This document shows positions 21,028 to 31,405 of a stretch of 64,000 bases of DNA, piece by piece. The stretch comes from Tenebrio molitor (Eukaryota > Arthropoda > Insecta > Coleoptera > Tenebrionidae). The first letter of the stretch is position 1; the number at the start of each line of letters is the position of its first letter. The stretch lies in NCBI RefSeq assembly GCF_963966145.1, contig NC_091048.1, forward strand, positions 5,332,001 to 5,396,000, written 5' to 3'. The notes under the pieces are model-generated. The model had not been told where the DNA came from. It ran no database searches and saw nothing but the letters and a program-made list of their open reading frames with translations. The position numbers were made by a program, and so were the translations under genes.

Positions 21028-22799
21028 AAAGCCCAGTATAATAAATTACGTCCAAATGTTGTCTTTAACTTTGTAAGTGTTTGTAAGGTTAGCAAGATAA
21101 ACGTCAAATATGTCACCTGCACTTCTGCGAAAAGAGATGACCAAAATTCTGCAAAATTGCGCGTTTGTTTCATACGCGTCTACGTTTTTGCATTTGCAGC
21201 CACGTTTAACACAGTTTTTTGCTTTTTTCTTGCAAACCAGACGTCTTTCAAGGACGAGTTTTTCCCTACAGCATTTTTTATTGACGATCAATTTTTTATG
21301 TAAATCTTAATTGATTCAACATTTTAAAAAGGCTTGTAAAAATTACGTTTTTAAGACTTGGGTAATTGCATTAATGGGATTTTATTCTTCACCGTCTAAA
21401 ATATCTGCATTTTAAATTTCACAAAAATCCGCTGAAAAATAACTGAGTTATTAGTTATTAGTTCTTGACTATTCTTGTTTTCATTTGAACGAAATCCTGT
21501 TCAGAAAAACGTTCTAAATTAAGGCAAATTACTTGAAGTTTCCTGAATTTATTTTTTTGGAAAAATTAAGGCGGTCTTGAACACTTTGAATGTCAATAAC
21601 TCTCTACCTGAATTTGTTTTATGGTATATATTTTTTTCAGGGAAATGTATTCGTTATTTTGGCCACAATTTGTTGACAAAAATTGCCTAAAATCACCGTA
21701 ATTTGGCTCTCATCACTGGCTTATTCTTCCCCATCGCAATTACGATGTTGGAAGAGAGGAGATCATTTCTAGCTCCCCTCTGTGGATGATGACCAATATA
21801 CAAGAAAGAACCGTCAAAATTAAAACTCGATCGAAATAATGCTGCTCAAAATGTTGAATTTTTATGTAAGATGTTTAATTTTCCTTATATTTACTTTAAA
21901 CAGTAGATAAATATAATTAAGAGTAATAGTATGTAATAAATAATAATAAATAATAAATGTAATGAAAACTTCTAATTAAATAAAATTGTCGAAATTTTTC
22001 AGACTTACCTGGCTATTGGTAAGGTACATTTCATAATTTTTTGATAATTTTTCACTTACAAACAAAGCCAAAAAAAATTAAAATGTAAATTTCAACCAAA
22101 AAGTCAAATTCTGATTTTTATACTAATTTACCCAGATTCACTTCCTATAATTATTTACGAAATCTACGGAAAAAAATACCAATTAGATTTTGAATTAAAC
22201 GCAGTTTTACATTTCAACTTTCAAAATCATTTTTATTTATGACCTGCTACTTGTGCTATCGTAAATTTAGGTGACAATGGAAACTGTCAATTTTATGGCA
22301 AAAAGGTTTAAAACGGTCGGCTATACCTTTGTTGGGAAATTATACCATTGTGCCGTAAATCACCCGTCTGGTTTACGTTTAAATAAAAAAGCGAATTATT
22401 TAGCTAACCAAGTCAAAATTTGTAATTGTACCACCAGGGTTTGATGGGCTAGCAGATACAGATTCATTTAGTGTAAAAACTTTATAGGTAAATTAACAGT
22501 TAATTTCAGAAAACGAATAAAACTGTTACGGCCTTATTTATTAACAAAAAAAATTAAAAAATTCTCAAATAAACCTTATCAATAATTAGTCAGGTATATA
22601 AAATTTCGCCAATTTTATTTAATTAGAAGTCGCGATTTCTCGCGTGCGCGTATACGATGCCCCACCCGGTATTAAAAGAAAAAGAAAGACGATAGCAAAA
22701 CATCTGAAAAGAGGTCCTTAAATGGGATTGAGTAAGGTCCATTTTAAACCAAATGTGCATATTTTTCTATATTTGGAAACAGAAGTAATGACGTCTTCG

Positions 22800-23075
22800 A
22801 ATTTTTTTTCCCCAGAAACATACCTATATTTTGGGATATTTAAAAAGAGGTAATTTTTCTGAACAAATTTTGTAAAGAAAAAAATTTGCTATCTTGTTTA
22901 AATCGTGACGATTGCGAATTTTTGATAATACTTTTTTTTTACAAATTCGCTTATAATTTTTTAACGGAAAAATTTGTTCAGAAAAATTAGCTCTTTTTAA
23001 ATATGCCAAAATATAGGTATGTTTTTGGGAAAAAAAAGATGAATAGCGCTTAGACATCGAGTTTCGCTCACCCTG
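22800..23075. mobile_element. Palindromic element abutting the duplication breakpoint
   Basis: Inverted arms: AAACATACCTATATTTTGGG (22816) with CCAAAATATAGGTATGTTT (about 23006), and TTTTTCTGAACAAATTTT (about 22855) with AAATTTGTTCAGAAAAATTA (about 22971). The right end is TTTCGCTCACCCTG before TA, like the CAGGGTG ends of other elements here. The left end is not clear. Copy B of the receptor duplication begins immediately after it. Confidence 0.6.
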
Positions 23076-23334
23076 TACATTCCTATATTCTATTTGCAAA
23101 TATTTTATTTAGAGGAAAGTGAAAATTTGTTCGTATGCAAATTTAACAATTTAAGTAGATTATTATACCTACTTGTCCATCTCTAAACGTCACATTTATT
23201 TTGGTCACGTTGTTTTTTTTTACTGTTGCTGTACATGCCTTATTTCATGTTCATTTACATCTTAATAAATTTACTTTAAAAGAATACACTATCATGCCAA
23301 AAATATTGGTTTCAAAACATGGCTCAAGAATACA

Positions 23335-23616
23335 CAACTATTTAACAGAATACTGAAAGAAGGGAAAATTCATAAAGAATGGAAGAAAAGTACCACCATC
23401 TTCAAGAAAGGAGAAGACGGATCCAGCAAACTATTGAGGAATCACTTTTCTAATCACGTCGCCACAACTTCTAACCATTCATTCAATGAATTTCATTGTA
23501 AATGAAATAAGCTCCAACGAAGAACAACAGGGTTTCCGATATACTCATTCAATATAACAGAGAACCGGTTCATCATAAAACAGATTAGAGAAAATGTCAT
23601 AGAATATACCCCGACA
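23335..23616 (+). pseudogene. Non-LTR retrotransposon reverse-transcriptase remnant
   Basis: Plus-strand frames give LFNRILKEGKIHKEWKKSTT, then IFKKGED, then NEEQQGFRYTHS and IKQIRENVIEY. This is the N-terminal part of a non-LTR reverse transcriptase (IP..WK...I...KKGD..., then QQGFR). Frames are broken. It is followed directly by a MITE and then by another part of a related repeat (23882-24030). Confidence 0.7.
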
Positions 23617-23618
23617 TA

Positions 23619-23879
23619 CTGTTTTCTCAATTTGGTTGTAGGTAGTAAACTTTTATTGCATATTATGAGCGGTTAACGGGGACAATGGTTGGGTTTGAAA
23701 AGGTTGGAAAGCGGCGCGTGCCATTTGCCGTACAATGCAAATATACAAAATGTACAATACAACCCAGCGTAAAATATTACCTGTTAGTGATAAACTAGTA
23801 TTTATAATATAACCCTCCCAAAATCTTTAACTAAAAGTATCATAACATTTTACGACCTACAACCAAATTGAGAAAACAG
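23619..23879. mobile_element. MITE with 25-bp TIRs, flanked by TA
   Basis: Ends CTGTTTTCTCAATTTGGTTG and its exact inverse, with TA at 23617-23618 and 23880-23881. It lies inside a retrotransposon remnant. A related remnant at 27907-27930 shows the unoccupied target: CCCCGACATAC continues directly into the sequence found right of the MITE here. Length 261 bp; no coding capacity. Confidence 0.85.
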
Positions 23880-23881
23880 TA

Positions 23882-24030
23882 CCTACATACATTACAAGGT
23901 AGGAAAAGAAGCACAGAAAAATTATAGAGGATACAGGAATGTAAAATCACGGACATAGTCGTAGTACGTTAGATATCCATATTACATAATATGCACATAG
24001 CATGATAAGTATTCAATTTAGCAAAAGTTA
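23882..24030 (+). repeat. Retroelement-derived repeat, sister of 27900-27985
   Basis: Shares CATACATTACAAG, AAGCACAGAAAAATTA, GGAATGTAAA and AGTACGTTAGATA with 27900-27985 (the last as AGTACGTTGGATA). It is probably a decayed non-LTR element end, split by the MITE at 23619-23879. Confidence 0.6.
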
Positions 24031-24087
24031 ACATGATCTGATAACTTAACTAGTGATCTTGATGGTTGCAAAAACCAGGCAAATGTT

Positions 24088-25013
24088 CTAACTATTTTCA
24101 CTTTGAACCAGAGCATTGACCTCGTCATCGTCCAAATCATCTGGGATACTTGAAGGTTTTTTGAAAACAGTGTTGAAGGCTTGGCTAAAATCATGACTTA
24201 TGTATGAAAGCCAAAACGCTGCAACTGTAGGAAGACTGTTTGCGACAACCACAAGTAATATCTCAATAGACACTACAAAAACTCTTATTATGATATTCGT
24301 TTGGGAGTACAAATACAAAGCGAAAATAGCTAACACTGTCGTCGGGATCCAGATTAACACAAGAAAAGTTGAAATGGTTAGTGAGTACCTATACCTCATA
24401 TAGTTTCCACAAGGTTTTTTATAATATGTAAAAGCGTTAACGGCCAAGACTATAAAACTTACAAGGCAATATATGACTAGTAAGGGACTGTTTTCTGCAA
24501 TAATATGTTTATCGAAACATGAACTAACAAGTATTCAGTGATGTAGGCGAGATATATGCATGCAATAAGATACTTTTGAATCCTTCCATATCTTTCCAAC
24601 CAAGACTCTCTTGTCACTAAAATTAACCAGTCCACTGACAGTGCGGCTGCAAAGGTAAGAATCAGCGATAAACAAACACCATCAATCTTGAACAACCTGC
24701 AGAGGACGCTGCTACCGATTAAATTGTGCAGCCTACAGTTCAGAAGAATTTCAAAAGCGGTAGCAAACGAATAGAATATTAGAGCAGATACGGCATAATG
24801 AAGAAAGTAATTGTTGGTCCTTGATTGAAGACGGTTGAACTTTATTATGACATAAATCAAGACGGCGGATGCGCAGATGGACATTGTACTGACGAACAAG
24901 CGAAGGAAATCTCTGACACCCCCCCAGAAGCTGTAGGAAATATAGTGCGTGTCCGAGATGTCTTTGATGTCAAGTTTACCGAAAGGTTGCTCTTGAAATG
25001 TTAAATTGTCCAT
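24088..25013 (-). pseudogene. Orphan seven-helix receptor, copy B, 7-nt frameshift
   Basis: Paralogue of 18763-19695, closely similar throughout. Starts MDNLTFQEQPF at 25013, after the same 49-bp 5' intron. The first part is open (codon 63 is CAA, Gln, where copy A has TGA), including CRLFKIDG and SVDWLILVTRESWLERYGR. At about 24522-24536, after YLAYITE, a 7-nt deletion relative to copy A shifts the frame; the remaining 24088-24520 region is open in the shifted frame (ending NALVQSENS). The 926 nt plus the missing 7 equal copy A's 933 nt, so no other net indel exists. The lesion falls in the fourth-helix/loop region and removes helices 5-7 from the product. No ligand or subfamily is recognised. 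Confidence 0.75.
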
Positions 25014-25564
25014 CTGCAAACCCACGATAAGTTAATCAGAAGTGGAGGTATTGAATACTTACGTTTATTGGTGAAACGGAATTATTCACAATAGTTCAAT
25101 AACAAATTACTGGAACAGCAGCTTTCGGTGCGATGGATATTGGCATGGTAATGATATCGAATATGATCCGCCCCTCGCATCTACAAATGACACAACGCCG
25201 CAGTCTTGTTGCTCTAGTGGGCACTGTTGATAACTCGATTATTACGTAACAATCTGATTTATTGCTGCTTTGTGTCAGTTGAGGTTGATTCGAAACTCCT
25301 CGAGAAGGTATCTTCACAACAGTCGCAAGATGTTGTTTGTCTAAGTAATTTGGTACATAAGAAAAATATTTTTAGGTGTCAGATGTTAAAATCAAGACGG
25401 CCGTTCAATGTTAAAAAGTAAACAGTTGTAAGTTATAATCGTGTGCTATTCACGTTTTGATAATTTGTGTTATCATTAGCGAATAACTTAAGTATGCCCG
25501 ATGCCATTGAAAACGAAATATATTGCGCGCCTCCAGAATTGACGCAGATCGCGGCAAACTCTAT

Positions 25565-26455
25565 GCAGGATCAAATAGCAGCATTTCCTCTTTGGATAGC
25601 AGTACTTATTCTTTGCTGGAAATAGCTAAGGGACTCGAAGGTAGCTCGGTGGCCGCATGGCTGTCGGAGACAGTGCTCCGAGGTCGCGGTCCCGGCGCTA
25701 GTGGGTTCGAATCCCACCGAAGGGGGAGGATTTTTTCGAAGGAAGGAAACTCCGCCGGGCCATGGATGTGTGTGTATGTCTAGTAGGGGCTGACGGTAGG
25801 GTGGTGGAAGGAAGAGCGACACTCTCCCGACACCACCGCGAGGTCAGCAGGGTTCAAAGTTCAAATCCCAGGCCGGATGGCCTCCCATGGATGTTGTGTG
25901 TTGTGATATTCGTGTTGTGTCGTCCAGAAAAAGGAGAGGAGAGAGGGTGGGCGTAGGTAGCCGGGGAAAGTACCCCGGAGCCCCGCCGCACCACAAAGGA
26001 AAAAGAAACCAAGCCGACCGTAAAAGGTACCTGATAGGCCTGTTAGGTGAAAGGGGAAAGGCAAAAAAAAAAAAAAGCTAAGGGATTCGGAAAAACCAGA
26101 TTTTTCAAGGAGCAACTTGCTTATATCCTTAAAAAGTTCTTTGGCATCTGGGCTTCATGGGCCAAAGGTTTCTAAAGAAAAGGCGACAAAAGTGTGATTT
26201 TCTTTAATGCTACAGTATTTGCTGTGTTTTAATTTTTCGGCTGAAAGAGCAACGGAACCAGATTTTCTAAAACAACCATCTAAATGTGTTGCAGCCAAGG
26301 TATCGACACATGTTACCTCCCAAACAAGTGTTCTACCACGTTTCCAAGGGATTAAAGTAACCCCATGTGGTCTTTTACCATCCTCACGAAGCAATCCGTG
26401 AGGTTCGATGATACAAGGAATGTTAACTGAAGAAAAGGTATGCTTTAAAATATTC
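25565..26455 (-). pseudogene. Retrotransposon-type pol C-terminal region, split by a SINE
   Basis: On minus from about 26455: VNIPCIIEPHGLLREDGKRP, then GVTLIPWKRGRTLVWEVTCV, DTLAATHLDG, KYCSIKENHTFVAFSLETFG and PW. After the SINE (25640-26075) it resumes with SYFQQRISTAIQRGNAA at about 25571-25630. The order DGKRPDG..L.PW.RGR.L.WD.TC.DTL, then Y.F.P...ETLGPW, then RIS.AIQRGNA is a recurrent conserved region after the reverse transcriptase in a widespread invertebrate retroelement family. The frame is fairly well kept before the SINE. Whether it was ever part of a host gene cannot be judged. Confidence 0.7.
25640..26075 (+). mobile_element. tRNA-derived SINE, long form
   Basis: Same family as 9219-9574, with the same box A and box B (here GGTTCGAATCC) and second tRNA-like unit, plus about 80 bp before the tail (GCCGGGGAAAGTACCCCGG and onward) that the short copy lacks. 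It ends in an A-tail. Direct repeats AGCTAAGGGA-(C/T)-TCG flank it (25624-25637, 26076-26089) with one mismatch. It is inserted into the retroelement region at 25565-26455. Confidence 0.85.
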
Positions 26456-27189
26456 GTTCACTATTCCGTACTCTATCACTGTTTCCCTCCTGTTATCTAC
26501 AGTAGGTCCTCGAATTGAGTTCACATGAGAAAAAAAATATATTTTTGATTTTACGCAAAAACTTCAGAGGAATAACACTTTTTGTTTCATTTGAAACCTC
26601 AATTTCCGTTATTAAAATCTCAGTATAGATACTGGTATATTGCATTTAACATTTTCTGTTAAAACTTGTTATTTATATTTTTTATGTTATAATTTTATTA
26701 CTTTTTGACAAACAACTTAGGTATTACTGTTAGAAATAATTTCAAAATGTTGTCTTTAGAACAAAGATTTTATTTGGACCTGTTTTCCTCACGTAATTAC
26801 AAAATTTAATGAAAATTTTGTCAACACACAAGTTTCTAAAAACTTGATCAGTGGTTAATTTCCACAAAAAGTATAGTGAAGACCTGCCTAATAGTGCTGA
26901 AGAACTAAGACAGCGCATAAGAAACGCTGTAGTATCATTTAACAATAATTGAAGAAATTCGAAATAGTTTTAAAGAACTTCGAAATAGGACTGAATTACG
27001 AGTATGTGCAAAAAACGGCGGAGAGTTAATAGAATAGTTTAATAATCAATCATCGTTTGATTAAAAAAAAAGTAAAACATTTTTTCTGCATTTTTTTAAA
27101 TTTTAATTGTATCTAAGTCTGCCTCTGTGTTGAAGAGGACTTTTTAATAACAGAAATGGGGGTTTGAAATGAAGCAAAAAATGTTATTC

Positions 27190-27860
27190 CTTTGAAATTT
27201 TTGCATAAATTTTTTCCCCTCTTGTGTCCGGGGACATACTGTGTACAACCCCATTCCCTTCTTCGTGCCCTTGTTTGTTCTCGTTCAATATCTCCCATCC
27301 CTTTTCTGCGATCCATTCCATCAGTCTCGTCCCCTTTGCATTTTCCATCTTTTTTTTTTGGATTTTCTCTTCCCATACCCCTTCTCCTCTTCCCAATTTC
27401 TTGCTCCTCTTTCTTCTATTCTCCTGTTGAAGTCCCCTACGATGAGTGTACAATCTTCCCTGTTTTCTTTCATTGCGTCTTCTTGTTGTCTTCATCTCTT
27501 TACTGTATATTGTCATTATTTTCCACCAATTATTGCCTATATGAACTTTTCTTTCCATGCATCCTTCTTCTTCTCCCTTTTCTTGTCGCTTTTCTTTAAT
27601 CCCCAATTTCACCTCTGTTATTATTCCTCCGGTAGCTCTTCCCTTGTTTCTTTTCTCTTTTTGTCCCTTGATCTTCCCATTTGTACTCTTTCGGTAACGA
27701 CTTTGCCCTTTGTGCTTCTTTCCGGTTTCCGTTTTCTTTGTCGATCTACCTTTTTATTCACCTTCTCTTTGTACTTTTTCCCGAAGGTTCGTCTTCTCTT
27801 CTTTTTTCTTTCTTCTAAAAATTTTTCTTCAGTTTCTCTTCTCTCATACCATATTTTCAA
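27190..27860 (-). pseudogene. Non-LTR retrotransposon endonuclease-region remnant
   Basis: Minus-strand frames (27621-27860, 27184-27612, with overlaps) read IYSKEMKTTRR, then MENAKGTRLMEWIAEKGWEI and LNENKQGHEEGNG. The pattern YSKEM..T......(IGGDFN)...A.G.RLMEWIEENGWE.LNGNKQGD.EGE is typical of the apurinic-endonuclease domain of an arthropod non-LTR family. The catalytic GDFN segment is scrambled here. Strong A/G bias on this strand creates long open frames on the opposite strand too (27241-27888), which are not genes. Confidence 0.7.
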
Positions 27861-27889
27861 AAATAATCAAAGGACATTTTCATCGTAAG

Positions 27890-28120
27890 ACAGACCAGAG
27901 GAAAAGCCCCGACATACTCATACATTACAAGCACAGAAAAATTAGAGAAGAATGTAAAGTCAACGACATTTAGTACGTTGGATAAGAAGTCCCAGAGGAG
28001 AGTTGAACCAGCGTGTAACGAGAATGACAAAAGATCGACTAGCCAAGATGGCCAGAAACTACAATCCACATGGCCGAAGACCTACCAAAAGACCACCGAA
28101 AAGATGAAAGGACAGCTGGT
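27890..28120 (+). pseudogene. Decayed non-LTR element end
   Basis: Contains CCCCGACATACTCATACATT, AGCACAGAAAAATTAGAG and the frame MTKDRLAKMARNYNPHGRRP followed by TKRPPKR, which resembles the basic C-terminal tail after reverse transcriptase in non-LTR elements. It shares its first part with 23882-24030, where a MITE occupies the site. Confidence 0.5.
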
Positions 28121-28159
28121 AAAAAGAAATTACACTTGAAATACAGAACAATCATCAAA

Positions 28160-28235
28160 AAATTACCTAAAGGAAATGCTCGAAGTGCTCCCCATTTTGC
28201 TTCAATGCTTTGCTTTAATTTAATTTGAAATATCA
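28160..28235 (-). pseudogene. Second C-terminal remnant of mariner-like transposase
   Basis: Minus strand reads SKALKQNGEHFEHFL and a stop, matching the ...G.HFEHLL C-terminus found at 459-551. Too short to delimit; no TIRs recognised around it. Confidence 0.4.
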
Positions 28236-28749
28236 AATGTTAGTTGTCAATGATGCGGCTGTCAACCGTTGACGGCTGTCAAGCCGTCAACAACCGGAAG
28301 TTACTCCAGTTGTACAATTTAAAAATAAAATTCAGTACTACCAACGCAAACAGTCCTTCTTCCTTCCGTACAATATACCGGGTGACTTTTAATGATTGGG
28401 ACGAATTGAGTAGGTGGGCACTCCCGAATAAGTGGTAGGCTTAGTCATTTGTCAAAGAGTTGTCGCTACGTTAGGATTCTAGAAATAAATAATGACAATT
28501 TGATTTATTATGACTTTTGAAGGTCATAATTGAATTGAACAGTCAAGTATACCAACATAAAATCGTAAATGTGTTGCCAACCGACCAAAAATACATTACA
28601 TATTTCAATCATTCAAAGTACTTTTACATAATAATAAATGTCAGTTTAGATAATATGTAACTTTTTGCATTAATAAATCGAGTAAATTCAATTTTATCGC
28701 GTTGAGAAGTATTGATTCAAGAAAACTCTCTAAACTAGAAAACGATAAT

Positions 28750-29576
28750 AATGTATGAAGAAACTGTGTACAGATTCCGTCGTAACGTTAGCGTTTGGGT
28801 CGTCAGATGGCGCGTCCAGCACGAAGATCGGTTCAAAGTTGAGCGGCTCGTTAACAAGATGTAGACACCGTTCTTCATTAAATCTTAAAAAACCACATTC
28901 AACAGGCTGGTTTGGATATCGTAGTCGCAGTCACACGGTCAAATCAGATGCATTCGAAGAGTTCGCGATATTAAGTTCAAAGACACGCTCGCTTCGCGTT
29001 AAACCGACGAGGGAAAAAACCAAAAACAGATCAGATCGTCTCATCAAAAACAGACCAAACTCCACCGACCACCCAGCCGAACAAAAAAAAAGTCCGAAAT
29101 AAACAAACACCGAAAGTCAACTCTTTGATTAGTGTGTGGTGCGATTTAAACAAATTGTGTTTACGAACAGGCGAGATAAACAAGAGTGCGGGCCGACCAA
29201 GCCGCGTCGAGTGGACCCAGCAGTGGCGGACGAAGGGCCGGCGAGTGTTGCTGAAATCAAGAGTAAAAGGAATAAAATCTGGCGATAGAGCACCCGTAGA
29301 AAGTGCGGCGCGGGCTGTAGTACTATTTGGCCATCAAGATGCCGTCCCTCTTGGCCCGTGCGAGCACCGCCGCCTCTTGAAACTTTCCCGTTTTTTCATT
29401 TATCGCTGTGCAAATAATCGCGCCCGAAAATAACTCCGCGGTGGTTCCTCCTGGTGTTTTGAACAAGACCCGATCACGTGACAGTGCACAACAACCGTCA
29501 ACACAACAAATAACTTCGCAGCAGCCTCGATCTGACCCAGTGGGATTTTTAAACACATGGTAAGTGAGTTTTTTCG
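28750..29576 (+). promoter_or_regulatory. CpG-rich promoter and probable first exon of a plus-strand gene
   Basis: Composition changes sharply from AT-rich to CpG-rich with many CG dinucleotides. The stretch has the look of a long insect 5' UTR (A-rich and C-rich runs, several short upstream ORFs such as ATGCCGTCCCTC at 29339). It ends in a strong donor, ACACATG|GTAAGTGAG at about 29565, after which CpG-rich sequence continues to about 29830 and then fades. A frame just before the donor reads APENNSAVVPPGVLNKTRSR ... DPVGFLNT and could be coding. The opposite strand is also open (29323-29772), so coding status is unsettled. No next exon was found in the window, implying a long intron. I do not recognise the gene. 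Confidence 0.5.
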
Positions 29577-31137
29577 TCGTGGTCGCGTTTATTAACTCTC
29601 CCATAGTTGGGCTATTTTCGTCGCCAAGGTCGAATGGGCCTCCGGTTTTTATCGCGCGTGTGTGTGTATTGTTGACCTCTCTTCTCTTCGTTCTTCGCTG
29701 GTTTTGTCTGACACGTGTGTGCGACATTTGCATCGAATGCGCTCCCAGATGCACTTTTTCGCTTGCCGCCAAAATTCGCGCCTCGCCGACGATTATTATG
29801 CAACCGGTGGAAACGGCCCAACAACGTTTTTTCCTTACGATAGATAATTATTGTGCTTGTTTATGTCGCTAAAAATATTGTTTAACAATTGAATTTTAAT
29901 AACGCGCTGATGTAAGCACCTATTTTTAAATTACCGGGTGCCGTTTCCTTACCTTTGCTGTCGAAATTTCGCGACGGGTTTTTTTTTTGGGCTATTTATA
30001 AATAACCGGCAATAATTATCAATAATCTCCTCCAACAAGCATAAACGATTGCTTTTTTGCCGGGCCACAGTAGTTTTATACAGTCAGTTTCGCATTGCAA
30101 CAAACAGATCTGACCCCGTTTCGGACGTTTCTCGCTTATCATCCGATTTTCTTATATCTGGGGATAAATATTTGCAAAGTTGATCGACATTATTTACACG
30201 ATTCCTGCGAAATACTTTAGCGTCGCCGACGATGGAAGTTAAATTCTGTCTCCTCACCTGGAGCGCAACAATCTTTGCTTCTCTAAATTTTTTTTCTTCC
30301 CTATTGACGGAGATTTAAATTTAGAACAATTTTCTAGGAAAGCGGCACTTTTACGCGTAAAAAATATAGAAAGCTAGTCGACTTTTCTTATGCAAATCGA
30401 GAGTTTTTATGCCGACTAATTCGTGATCTACAATGATTTATTAGCGTACAATTGACGATTAAAATTATTTTCATCTAAAATCTCACGAATAAATTTTAAC
30501 AGGGCCATTAAACGGTCCCCTCGAGGTGCCCCAAAATTGTCTTGCAAATACATTTTGAATTTTGACACATTTTGGAAATGTTGCCACGACTTTGTACAAT
30601 TTTTGCATTACCGACTAGAAGGAACGGTCTTGTTGAACAACTGCTTCCGTCAAAGCTCTAAGATTTTAATTAAAAGAATCGTTTATGGTATCAGAAGAAT
30701 TCGCAGTTATTGGTAATGATTCTGCAATTAGAGGAAGATTGTTATTTGTTTTGTTAATTATTGTTGATATGATGTTTCATAAGGACGTGTATGAAATTGG
30801 TCGGAGGGTTCAATCAAGTAATTGGACAATAGATTGTACAGAACAATTAATAAAATCACAAATTGAAACATTTTACGACAAACTAAGATGTGCTACAAGC
30901 GGCTAAAGATGAAGTTACCGACGTAGAAATATCAGCTGATAAAAAAATATTTTTATTTAGAGATTAAAATGAACCGGTTAAGTAAAAATAAACATTTTTT
31001 TATATTTAACTTGTGTACTGTTAAATGGTCTTAAAATTACCTAAAATAAAAAAAATGTGTTTTTATTAAATATTGAAATTAGCACAGAATTAGAAAATTG
31101 TATAAAAGATTTTATAGAAAGTATTTAATGATATATC
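29577..31137. other. Putative intron; no gene recognised
   Basis: Still CpG-rich to about 29830, then AT-rich. A 73-codon open frame at 30685-30906 has no recognised similarity. Well-mixed, non-repetitive sequence around 29.9-30.6 kb might hold regulatory sites, but none is identified. Confidence 0.35.
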
Positions 31138-31405
31138 ATGCGTTCAAATGAGAACCTGGGCTGAGTAGGCGTTTAAAAAGTAAATCATTTGGAACAGTGT
31201 AAAGTTTGAATTTCCCGCCGTTTGACACGAATGACATTTGTTTATGTTTAGTCGGCACATAATTGGACATGAACAAAAGGTGCCCTTAGATATTTACATC
31301 GAAACTAGGAATAGTTTATCCTATTTTTAATGTGAAACATTGCAAAGAAAAAAAAACACAAAGATTCTTTATTTATGAATTTTAGGTTAGCTGTCAACAC
31401 GGAAC
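31138..31405 (-). mobile_element. Partial MITE of the 49894-50253 family
   Basis: Starts GCGTTCAAATGAGAACCTGG and continues with AGTAGGCGTTT and GGAACAGTGTAAAGTTTGAA, matching the right half of 49894-50253 in reverse; similarity stops at about 31402 (GTTAGCTGTCAACA). The opposite end is missing. Confidence 0.75.

Larger units (their letters stand above)
23077..25505. repeat. Segmental duplication, copy B (partner 17982-20178)
   Basis: Same gene and flanks as copy A, in direct orientation about 5.1 kb away. Compared with copy A it carries an extra block of about 0.7 kb at about 23335-24030 (reverse-transcriptase remnant plus a MITE) inside an otherwise shared sequence (AACATGGCTCAAGAATACAC on both sides of the comparison). 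The insertion therefore came after the duplication, or was lost from A. Confidence 0.85.

Noticed and set aside
27192..27888. Plus-strand open frames of 135 and 215 codons, Ser/Phe/Pro-rich
   Set aside because: They are the complement of a purine-rich retrotransposon endonuclease remnant on minus; low complexity, no domain.
29323..29772. 149-codon minus-strand frame in the CpG-rich island
   Set aside because: No recognisable domain; it overlaps the better-supported plus-strand exon and splice donor; open frames are common in GC-rich DNA.
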